From Trifolium pratense (Eukaryota > Streptophyta > Magnoliopsida > Fabales > Fabaceae): a stretch of 64,000 nucleotides of DNA. The stretch is from contig NC_060063.1 of NCBI RefSeq assembly GCF_020283565.1, forward strand, positions 17,736,720 through 17,800,719. Direction: 5' to 3'. The notes under the pieces are model-generated. The model did not search any database. It was not told where the DNA came from and saw only the letters and a program-made list of their open reading frames with translations. Below, in pieces: positions 54,785 through 64,000 of this stretch (position 1 is the first letter of the stretch; each line of letters starts with the position of its first letter). Made by a program: the position numbers and the translations under genes.

Positions 54785-56092
54785 TGTTGGGAAATCGTTT
54801 CATAAAACACTTTTATAAACGCAGCGGAATTTTAAAATTAAGATTTCCCATCAATGGATTCTTGCGAATGAGCATGATCAGGTCTAGAATATTACCTTTG
54901 AAGAACAAATCTGCGGCCGCCTTTATCGATCACAAGCACCGCACTTGCAGCACCTCCACTTAGTCCACACGAACAGGAACCTTCGATCTCACAGTGCTAG
55001 CTGTTCTTGGATGAAGGCTGAGGGAATTTTGTGCGGTTTAGGGTTTAGAGAAATTCAGAATTTTTCTAAACTCAGTTAGGGTTTCAAAAATATAACTTCT
55101 GAACTTCATAAGGCTCTATTTATAGAGTTTCTTATGAGGTCTTTAGTTTACACGAAATTGGGCTTCTCAAGCCCAATAACCGTTTTTACTAACTGCACCC
55201 CACAATAAGTCTTACTTATTTTTCCCTTCTTAACTGTCCTTATGTGTGTGACCCTGTAGGTTCTTATGACGTTGGCAATAATATTAATCGTAATATTATA
55301 AACAGTGAGCGGTATCTAGCAACACATCACTGTTACCCAAGTCATAGGAATGTCACGTGATCTGACTAACCTTTCCGTGATAAATATCTTGTGCACAATT
55401 ACCCTTTTGTCCTCATGTCTATATTGAACACAAGGCATAGTATGTCATCCTTGTCTAGTTCAATATTGGGCCCATAGACATATCTCCCGTTATGTAGGAG
55501 GGACAAATTCCATCTAGGTCACTCATGTCCCTCAGCATGATTCGTGGGATACCCATCAACCATCTTTATAATTATCCAGTTACGGATAACGTTTGAATGA
55601 CAACAAGGTATTACACTCCTGCATCTAGGGTACATAGTGGTTTCAGGTCGAAGGGTGGAATACACCTTTTATCACTATGAGAAAACTTATGACATTTCAT
55701 AACACTCTATGTAGTATTCTCATGGTGGGTCAATCCGATATAAAGTTACCCTTAACATTTATATCTATGTGAAGACTTGATAACTCATTATCCATGATCA
55801 GTGAGATATGATCATCAGTCTACCAACATAATAGTCTTTATGCTTTATCGTTATCCCATTTCACAATAAAACTTGACTATGGATATGTTTAAGAATAGTG
55901 TTCTTATATTTAATGGAATCTCACGATTAAGTCATACTTAACGTTCCATAAGTGAACTGACTATTCTAGGGACTTTATCATTTTATCATATATATAAAAT
56001 AAATAAAGAAAAGCCTTTTATTTGATAAGTAAATTATTCAATACATCTATTATTCAATTATAAGTAATTGGCCTCTAGGGCTTACACCAACA
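54785..56092 (-). mobile_element. Copia solo LTR related to element 2
   Basis: The 1308-bp insert reads TGTTGGTGTAAGCCC...CCCAACA on the minus strand and is flanked by ACACT (54780-54784, 56093-56097). It has no internal region. Shared blocks with element 2 LTRs include ATGAGAATACTAC and the TATA dyad at 55107-55136. It is therefore a diverged member of the same LTR family. Confidence 0.88.
55107..55136 (-). promoter_or_regulatory. TATA box in a dyad (solo copia LTR)
   Basis: On the minus strand TATAAATA is flanked by CTC and GAG, with CATAAG and CTTATG outside. This is the counterpart of 10046-10076, with paired changes in both arms. Confidence 0.55.
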
Positions 56093-57042
56093 ACACTTCC
56101 CTAGAACCACAAACACCCAAAACTAACATCCTAGAAAATTCTCAAGAACATGCTCAAGAACAATTTCTAAAACTAGGAGAATTAGAGCAACAAAGGTAAG
56201 GAATTGGTTAGTTACCTTATGAGGAGTGATTTCCTTGCAAGTTCCTTGATCCAACAAGACAAATCCAAGCTTGAATGGATGAGAAATGAAAAATCAATGG
56301 TGAGGTGAGTGAGAGAGAGAGGTGGGCGGTTTATGAGAGGAAGAGAAGAGGCTTTGCAATTTTTTTTTCTAAGTTAAAAGTCTACCAAACAATCCTATGA
56401 CAAAGTGATCTTGCTCCATCTTAGCCTTTGGATCAAAAGACAAAACCCTAGGCCAATCCTAGCCATCCATTTTACTTTAACAAATATCTAGATATTTTCT
56501 CTCACGCCCCACAGCTCTCGCGCGCCGCGACGAGCAAAATTCGTAAAAACAGAAAACTTACGGAACGGAAGTCCGTCTTAAAATAATTCCAAAACTTATC
56601 GCCGAATCTTTTTCCACGACTGTAATTTTCTTCCACACTCTCGAAAACTATTCTCAGGACATATCCTAACTCGCGCAGATATATAAAACTTCCACCCAAA
56701 ATTTACTGAATTCGGAAACCGTAAAATTTTACGTCAGCGGGTAAAATTTCTACTCATTTTTCCAAAAGCGAGAATAATCCAAAACTCGTCATTCTGAATT
56801 TGCATAAACCTTCTCATACATAAAAGAGGATTACAGCCCAAAAGTCTGTGCCTTTTCAGCGCACGAGCACAAAACAGACTTAAACTCAGCCAAAAATGCC
56901 GTTATTTCAACGATACATACAAAACGACTTAAACAAAAACCCTAAAACTTTTATCCAATATTTATTTTCCTTACACAAAATAAACTGTGAAATTACGGGT
57001 CTTACATTACTACCCTCCAAAAAGAAGTTTCGTCCTCGAAAC

Positions 57043-57555
57043 TTAAACGTCGTTGAATAACTCCGGATATTGCTCTTTTATTTTGCTTTCAAGTTCCCAT
57101 GTCGCATCTCCGGTAGCTTCGTTCCAAATTACCTTAACCAAAGGTATTTCTTTTGTCCTCAAAAGCTTCATCTTCCTATCCGCAATCTTGATCGGCGGAA
57201 CCTCAAATGACAAGTTCTCTTTCAAGTGGATATCGTCCGGTTTGATCACATGTGAGGGGTTGGGAGTATATTTTCTCAACTGAGAAACATGGAACACATC
57301 ATGAATCCGAGATAGTACCGGTGGTAACGCGTTACGATAAGCTACCTTTCCTATCCTTTCCGTAATTTGATACGGTCCAATAAACTTCGGAGTTAATTTC
57401 TTAGCTTTCAAAACTCTTCCAACACCCGTGGTCGGTGTAACTCTAAGAAATACAAGATCACCCGCTTCAAATTCCAAAGGCCTACGATGCTTATCCGCAT
57501 AACTCTTTTGCCTATCTTGTGTAGCTTTCTGAAATTCTGGAATAGCAGAACCAGA
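57043..57555 (-). pseudogene. pol: Chromovirus pol C-terminus with chromodomain (5' part cut off)
   Basis: About 170 residues remain of the pol end of element C. They start with the integrase C-terminal region (QKSYADKHRRPLEFEAGDLVFL, then KFIGPYQI), continue with YRNALPP and HDVFHVSQLRKY, and end in a chromodomain (LLRTKEIPLVKVIWN..ATWELE) of the kind that targets chromoviruses to heterochromatin. The frame stays open past 57555 to an ATG at 57609, but those bases belong to the copia LTR inserted after duplication CCAGA. No internal damage is seen in the retained part. Confidence 0.9.
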
Positions 57556-58852
57556 TGTTGTATAGAATGTCGAGACATCTGGCCTGACATGAATAACACG
57601 GCAAGGCATATAACATTAAAACGGATACTGAGGAATAATGTTTGATCAGATGTTCCAACATTTAACTTAAAGAGAATGTCATACTTAATGTTGGAACATC
57701 TTACGAAACATAATAAAATCAACAAGTAAATAAACTGCACAGGAAATTGTTAACCCAGTTCAGCCAACCTGCCTACTCTGGGGGATACCAATCCAGGAAG
57801 GAAATCCACTAATAGCTCTAGTCACTAAGACCTCCAGCAAACCCTTTGAATTTACGTCTTACACTAAGACCTCCAGCAAACCCTCGGTTTACGTCTTACA
57901 CTAAGACCTCCAGCAAATCCTAGGTTTACGCCTTATGACCTCGACACTACGCATGCAACTTCTGCCTAGGAACTCCTAGACATGAGATCCCATCTCACTT
58001 CCACTCAACCAACACAACCTGTGTTGTTTATACAATGTTGAATACAATGTAGTGACAATCTCCGTGACATACTTTACTCTTGCTTAAAAGCTTCGAGTAA
58101 ATCACACATAGTTAACTCCGTACTTCAAAGCTTAGGAGTAACCTTAAAACAATAACAAACTCAGTTCTTAACTCGTGTTATAGAATCCACAAGTAAGAAT
58201 CACAATTAAAAAATACAAACACTATCTCCTTGCTTAAAAGCTTCAGAGATATTACAAAACTCTACTCATTACCTAAAGGTTTCTGAGTGAGGACATAGTG
58301 ACCATCTCACAACCCGAGTGGTTCACTTACACCAAGTCTCCTAGAGAGTGGCTTAAAGACACGAAACCCTAAAGACTACATCTTTGATGAACAATGGTTT
58401 CCGTTCATAAAATATTGGTCTTGAGTCTTCTTTATATAGACAGAGCTAGCACACTCCTGATCATCCAAGATAAGCTTCAGAACACAGCTGGTCTTTGAGT
58501 CACGTCCAGCTAAGCAAATCAGGCCTTAATAAAAACTTTCCTAAAATGGTTGATCCTCTTTAGGAAATAAACAATGTGTTAATCATTCCATTAAGTCATG
58601 ATAAGAACATATCTTCACTAATAACGTCTTGATCAGATCAAATCTTGATATACACGTTTGTAGAGTGGATTTCCATATATAGCAGATACGTGTAATAAAT
58701 GCGCGAGATTTGGGCAATCTGACTGTCGTACCCAAACATGTTACAACATTTCGTCCAACATCTTTTGTACCTAACATGTTGAAACATTTGGTCCAACATC
58801 TTGCTTGTATATTTGTTTTAGCAAAATCAGGCCAACACACAAATATCCAACA
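57556..58852 (-). repeat. 3' LTR of copia element 3
   Basis: It reads TGTTGGATATTTG...CTATACAACA on the minus strand. It holds three direct repeats of ACTAAGACCTCCAGCAAA (57823, 57862 and 57899), a 38-bp tandem duplication near 58735-58805 (AACATGTT...CCAACATCTT), and a TATA box. Confidence 0.85.
58430..58440 (-). promoter_or_regulatory. TATA box of element 3 LTR
   Basis: TCTATATAAAG on the minus strand, about 410 bp into the LTR. Confidence 0.55.
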
Positions 58853-60480
58853 ATCTCCCCCTTTGGCAATTTTTGGCTAAAACAACTTCAGCCCATTAAT
58901 TAGCACAGAGAGATTTAAAAACCATACAATCCTTCAAGTCAACGTGAACACACAAATATGAAGGAAGGTAGAACATCTTCTATGTTACTTCCAAAAGATT
59001 TCCTCAAATGAAAATAACGCACAGGGTAAAGAAATAAACTTTACCATAAACCATCAGAGGCATACACAGCAACGGAATCATAACCAACTTAGCTTCATCC
59101 TTCAGTAGAGAGAAATAAACTCTCACAAGCACACTTAGGAAAAATAAATTCCCACATCAGCATCAAGATGTTTCAACATTTTGTAGCGCATCATAACATC
59201 CATACATTAAGCACACATAGGCAGAGAACTTGATATTGCATTACTCCCCGTTAATATCAGATCAGAGAAAAACATACTTTTGCTCCCCCTGAATACATCA
59301 GCTCATGCATCACATCAGGCCATCAGAAAAACTAGTTCTTACTCCCCCTGAATTCATGCATGTCACTGCACACACTACTACTTCTTCGTAGACATGCTAG
59401 ACTAGCATCTCACAACATCATATACAACATTATAAAGTAGCAGACAAACGCAAACATACTACTCCCCCTTTTTAGCCACAAAATATGCCAAACAAAAACT
59501 TCATGCATTAAGAGCAATAGTAATGAACATCACAGAAATCCATAGTGCAGAATATCAGAGCATAACAGATCCATATATTAGTATCTAGCAATCCATAGTC
59601 TTGAAATAGCAGAGGCATTACATCACGTACCAACAAAAAAAGACAAATGTCCTCAACATTATGCTCCACATCATATAATCATCAGATACCATACATCACA
59701 TACTGCCACCGCACACAAAACACATCACAGATCACAACTCCTTAAGCAAACCACAAAGTAGCAGTTGGGAAGAGTAAATTCTCACATAGCTGAGAAAAAT
59801 AAGTTCTCATGCATCCAGGATGTTCCAACATATGGCAGGACATCATCCAGAGCAAACAAATAGAGCTTTGCACAACAGAATAGTAACTACTTACTGCATT
59901 ATGCTACTTCCCCTCAAAATCAGAATCAGAGCAAAAATTAATTTCACTCCCTCCAAATACATTGACACATGCTTATCAGAATGATCATCAGAAAACAATT
60001 CATACTCCCCCTCAATTTTATCATCCATATCAGCACATAAGCATATAGCAGCACAAATTCAATACTACACCACTCAGATTAGCAGATGTCTAAGCATCAG
60101 ACACCACATCATATAGTAGAACACATCCAACCACTAAAAGATCATGCATATGTTTCAACATCAGGTAGCACAACAGACATTAGCAGCAAAACATATCGTG
60201 CCTACCAGCTACTAAACTACTTCCCTTTTTAGTCAGAAGTTTAGACAAAATAGGGTCTTCATGCATTAATCAAAGAGTACAATAGTAGAGATATCCAAGA
60301 ACATAGTGCACAGAGCTACTACAAACGAAGACAACACCATGGGATACATACCTCATCAGATATAAATCAGCAGTGGAGTCATCATCAAATAGCCTAAAAC
60401 AGATCACACTTCATCAGCACAAAATTTTCAACATGATGACCAAGATGTTTCACCATCTAGTAGCACATCAGATAGCACAG
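58853..60480 (-). other. Non-coding 3' region of element 3 with many CTCCCCC tracts
   Basis: No gene is present. On the minus strand, polypurine tracts of the form AGGGGGAG recur at about 58855-58864 (the PPT), 59283-59291, 59342-59350, 59462-59472 and 60003-60011. Sequence blocks with GATGTTTCAACATC-like motifs and GTAGCACATCA recur irregularly. Confidence 0.6.
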
Positions 60481-60700
60481 GTTCCTCCGGTATGGTATCA
60501 GAGCATTGACAACAAAGATGTTTCAACACATGATAGCACAACACATAGCACATGTTAGCAAAGATGTTTCAACATGTTTATCTAGCATGGTATCAGAGCG
60601 AATAGGAGCAATCACAAAATACGTCACATGTTAGCAAAGATGTTGCAACATATGGTAACACAGCTTCTAGCACAGGTTCTTCCAGCATGGTATCAAAGCA
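60481..60700 (+). repeat. ~97-bp tandem repeat carrying TGGTATCAGAGC primer-site-like motifs
   Basis: TGGTATCAGAGC occurs exactly at 60493-60504 and 60588-60599, and with one mismatch (TGGTATCAAAGC) at 60688-60699. It is on the plus strand, opposite to the element. Surrounding repeats include CATGTTAGCAAAGATGTT(T/G)CAACAT. Confidence 0.8.
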
Positions 60701-62437
60701 TGTGGTCTTCCAATTAGGGCATGGAGAATCCATCTAACAAAAACTCCCCTTGTACACATGATCCCATCTTTGTGCAAAGGAAGCACGATGAAAGGAAACA
60801 TTGTCACAGAGAGCAACAAGCACATTCTGAGGGATCTTTTTCCCACCATACTTTTTCTTTGAGGCAAACGGTTTGATGTCTGGCACATCCTCCTCAACAT
60901 CATACTTAGAGTCACTTGAAGATGCTTCCTTTCTTTTCAGACTCTGTTTCTTCTTACTAGCAGGCACATTAACCTCATACATATTCTTTTCAGAATCAAC
61001 CACTTCTTCATTAAGTGGCACAGTTTGATGACTTTCTTTAGACTGAGAGACCCTTCTTCAACCTCAGTAGAATTCTCTTCATCAGACCCTGTTTCTTCAT
61101 CAGATGGGTCAACAGATGTCCCAACATCTTTCACCACAACAGTTTCTTGAACAGGTTTCTAGACAATAGTAACATCAGCCTTAGGTTGGTCCACAGATGT
61201 GTCAACGTCTGTCATAACATCCTTTTCAGGAACAGTTTGTTTTGAATTATCAACAACAGAACCAATAGCATCTTTTGTCTGAGATACATCAACAACAAGA
61301 ACATCTATAATTGTGTTTGTGAAATCAACAACATTCACACCAGCAGAGATAATAATGTCAGGAGCTGGTAATACTTCTCATAGCTTCTTTCTCCTTTAAA
61401 GCATAAAGGGAGAAATAAACTCCCATATACTGAGGAAAATGAATTCTCACACAAATCAGAGAAAAATAAATTCTCAAAAATCAGATCAGGATGTGTAGAC
61501 ATCATGGATGACATCATAGCATAACATATTTCATGAGAACATAAAGCTAGAGGTTTCAGAAGCAGATCTGAAACTGTCACATAATCACATTTAAGCATCA
61601 CATATCTGAGCATTATCGCATCTGATCACAACACATCTGAACACATATAGTACTTCTCAACAGAATGCACATCCACACAAACAGTCATAGCATGACAAGT
61701 TCTCTTTCAGTCATACTTTGAGCAATAGCTTGGTCACGTGGAAGATCATCAAGATCAATTTCTTCCACCACAGTCTAAACTTCAATACTCCAAACCACCA
61801 TCAGGTTTAAGACTCTCAGAACCATATTAGCATCAGTTTGGGGAATTGTAGAACAGGTTTCAACAACATGAACAGGTTGGTCCAAGATGTTTCAACATCT
61901 GATGTGACATCAGACTCAGGTGAGGTTTCTTTGGGAGACACAACCACAAATTTAGTGGGGGATGATAAAGTGACAGAATCAACAACTTTGAAAGATGACA
62001 CATGAAAACATTTCAAAGAAAATGTCATCAACAACCACACCATTCATACTAGACTGACCTATGGTTTTAAGAGATCTTGGTTTATCTAGAATTACAATTT
62101 CAGAGACTGATCTCACAGATGTTTCAACACTACCCACAACATTTGAACTGACAAAAATCTTTAACAGAGGTAACAACATTTAATTCAACATTAGGGGTGA
62201 CAGCTGAATCAATGAGGTTATCAAAACGAGTTTGGTAGGTTTATTAACATCATCAACAAACATAAATAGACTTTTCTAGGACCTTTTGAGAGATAAGATT
62301 AACATGGATAATGGATTTAGAAATAGGTTTCCTAGATGATGCGCATTTTGTTCACCATGCAAAATAGAAGTAGTTTCAGATGGATTCAAAGTATTCACAG
62401 ACCTTTTATGCATTCCCTTCTGACACGTGGTTGATCA
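60700..62437 (-). pseudogene. Eroded env-like gene of element 3
   Basis: On the minus strand, broken frames give an acidic, Ser/Thr/Val-rich region with recurring DV(E/G/D)TSV peptides (62179 down to 61100). A Lys-rich stretch and the readable segment KKIPQNVLVALCDNVSFHR then RWDHVYKG (about 60875-60740) follow. The last part resembles a block I recognise from legume retroelement proteins labelled envelope-like. Frameshifts and stops interrupt all of it. Confidence 0.6.
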
Positions 62438-64000
62438 TGTAACGACCCAAATTTATTATTCACTATTTAAGTGTTTAATTATTTGGTGATGTAGTTTTTA
62501 AGTAAGATAGTAACTTTAAGTTATTTATCGAGAGCTTTAGTTATTAAGCGAGTAGAGAGAGAGTTAACGTGTTATTGGGCCATGCCAATTGGGCTTGAGG
62601 CCCAATGGGCCTTGTGTGTGTGAGGGGCGCCCATATGGCCTAGGGGAAGGGAGAAACATTTCATTTTTCTCATGTTCATGTGAGAAAGAGAGGAAGAAGA
62701 GGAGAGCTTGGGAGCTAGAGCAAGGGGAGAGCTAGGGATTCGAGATCTTCGTCGTGTTTTCTTCGAATCCAGGTAAGAGAGTAGATTTCATATTCGTGGG
62801 TGACTCGAGGAAGGGGAGAATGTCGATTTCTCCTCACCCGAACTTCCTCCACCCCATTTTCGTTTTAGTGTGAATGGATTTTCTTAATGGAAATCGATTC
62901 TAAGGTTCATAACATGCTTAATATGCTTTTATCATGATGTTTGAACGAATTTATTGGATAAAAAATGAGAATTTGTTGATGTTTGAGCAAGAACATTGGT
63001 ATTTATGAGTTTTTGAGTAAAAGTGTAGAATCACTACTTTTTGATGTGTTTTGTTGTAGATCGGTGAAATGAACTGACCTTTTATGTTTATATACATGTT
63101 ATATGCGTGAAAACAAACTTATTTGGGATTTGGAACATCAAAAATGGGATTTTTGGGTGGATTTATGCTCAAACCCGAAAATAGAGCTCCTGTGGCTGGC
63201 ATGCTGGCTGGGCCAGCCTTGCAGCGAGGCCTGGCTTTCTCTGGCTGAAGCCAGTAAGCCTCTGGTTCCTGCTAGTTTTTCTGGCTTTCTCTGGCTGAAG
63301 CCAGTAAGCCTCTGGTTCCTGCTAGTTTTTCTGGCTTTCTCTGGCTGAAGCCAGTAAGCCTCTGGTTCCTGCTAGTTTTTCTGGCTTTCTCTGGCTGAAG
63401 CCAGTAAGCCTCTGGTTCCTGCTAGTTTTTCTGGCTTTCTCTGGCTGAAGCCAGTAAGCCTCTGGTTCCTGCTAGTTTCTCTGGCTTTCTCTGGCTGAAG
63501 CCACCATGACAGACTAGAACTTGTTGATGTTTCTAAGTGCAATTAAAGGTTTGTAACATGTGATTAGAGTATTCTAACATGCAATTAGGTGTTTATAACC
63601 ATGATTAATTGTATTGTGATGATAGTTGTTGATTATATTTGTGGAATATGATTGTGTTGATGATGTTTGTTTAAATGTCAAAAGAAGTATATTAAGGTGT
63701 TAATCAACTTAATAAAGAAGGATATTAGAATTATGTTATTCTAATAAAGACGGATATTAAGGTATTGATTATCTTAATAAAGACGGACGTTGGATAGTGT
63801 TCCACGTTATTGTTGACGGACTATATGCCAAAATTGTTGATGAATATATTCATGAGTTTGAGTGCATGCATCATGAATATTTAGGGATATTGGCTTGTCC
63901 AATAAAGAAGGATATCGAACTATATTTGTTTGATAAAGACGGATATCGGAGGTGAAATACTCTGATAAAGACGATGGTACCACATGCATTAGAGGTGTCT
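62438..64000 (+). mobile_element. LTR of the TGTAACGACCC family, running off the window
   Basis: It starts TGTAACGACCC at 62438 (candidate left duplication GATCA, 62433-62437). It follows the 920-3079 LTR closely, including the GAGAGCTAGGGATTCGAGA block and the ATAAAGACGG motifs. About 600 bp should remain outside the window. Whether it is solo or part of a full element cannot be seen. Confidence 0.88.
63231..63503 (+). repeat. 50-bp tandem repeat (5.5 units) inside the LTR
   Basis: Exact 50-bp units begin at 63231, 63281, 63331, 63381 and 63431, plus a 23-bp partial at 63481. They are almost identical (one T-to-C in the fifth). Each contains CTGGCTGAAGCCAG, a 6+2+6 inverted repeat. The array sits where the two related LTRs have TTCGCT/AGCGAA palindromes. 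Confidence 0.96.

Larger units (their letters stand above)
49487..57006 (-). repeat. 3' LTR of element C, split by two insertions
   Basis: LTR segments are 49487-50135, about 53575-54784 and 56093-57006. Its ends, TGTAACACCCC and GGGTCTTACA on the plus strand, match LTRs A and B. It lies in inverted orientation to LTR B, 3.3 kb away. Confidence 0.85.
49487..57555 (-). mobile_element. Element C: chromodomain gypsy relative, 3' part, with two nested insertions
   Basis: On the minus strand this is the end of pol (chromodomain), a PPT-proximal block with TTTCGAGGACGAAA, and one LTR running from 57006 to 49487. Candidate left duplication is TTAAA (49482-49486). The rest of pol continues right but is cut by copia element 3 at 57556. 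Confidence 0.82.
57556..62437 (-). mobile_element. Decayed env-bearing SIRE-like copia (element 3)
   Basis: On the minus strand this is an env-like remnant, about 1.8 kb of non-coding sequence with polypurine tracts, a PPT (AAAGGGGGAGAT) and a 1297-bp LTR (58852 to 57556). It interrupts the pol of element C (candidate duplication CCAGA, 57551-57555). Its upstream part is cut at 62438 by another LTR. No RT is in view. Confidence 0.8.

Noticed and set aside
57556..57609. Start of the 188-residue chromodomain ORF at 57609
   Set aside because: The first ~18 codons come from the inserted copia LTR; the true pol sequence begins at 57555.

Overview
This window is plant nuclear DNA, and everything I can classify in it is nested LTR retrotransposons. 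I see no convincing host gene, tRNA, rRNA or CRISPR array. The mix of elements fits a large legume genome, most likely of the Fabeae (pea, vetch, lentil type); that placement is inference. It rests on SIRE/Maximus-like Ty1/copia elements with env-like ORFs, an Ogre-type Ty3/gypsy element with a tRNA-Arg-type primer site and satellite-like 3' arrays, and chromovirus-like gypsy elements with very long LTRs.

Layout. (1) 1-9052: the 3' part of a SIRE/Maximus-like copia element on the plus strand, with pol, an env-like ORF, a small antisense ORF and a 3' LTR. A 2160-bp solo LTR at 920-3079 splits pol, with target duplication CTCTA. (2) 9053-9290: 238 bp I cannot assign. (3) 9291-42940: an old copia element (element 2), with a 5'-truncated LTR, eroded pol, and a 3' LTR cut at 42940. 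Its RT is split by (4), a 27-kb chromovirus-like element A (minus, 14118-41275, duplication GATAG). Each LTR of A is itself split: the left by a copia gag-only element (15935-20997, duplication ATTTT, near-identical LTRs), the right by an Ogre gag-only element (26527-38214, minus, duplication GTCAC). (5) 42941-49486: relative B of element A (plus), without any coding region. (6) 49487-57555: relative C (minus), whose pol end carries a chromodomain. Its LTR is split by a gag-only gypsy element (50136-53574) and a copia solo LTR (54785-56092, duplication ACACT). (7) 57556-62437: a decayed env-bearing copia element (element 3, minus). (8) 62438-64000: another LTR of the family seen as the solo LTR at 920.

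Themes. Three unrelated elements keep an undamaged gag but have lost RT and integrase, which suggests a community of trans-mobilised elements. The LTRs carry hypervariable tandem or palindromic modules swapped between copies at the same place. The antisense ORF in element 1 has its own consensus TATA box and SUMO-interaction-like motifs. Two copia LTRs share a dyad centred on the TATA box, with compensating changes in both arms.

Limits: boundaries were read by eye from terminal TG...CA ends, target duplications and comparison of copies. Lineage names come from motif recognition; I ran no database search.
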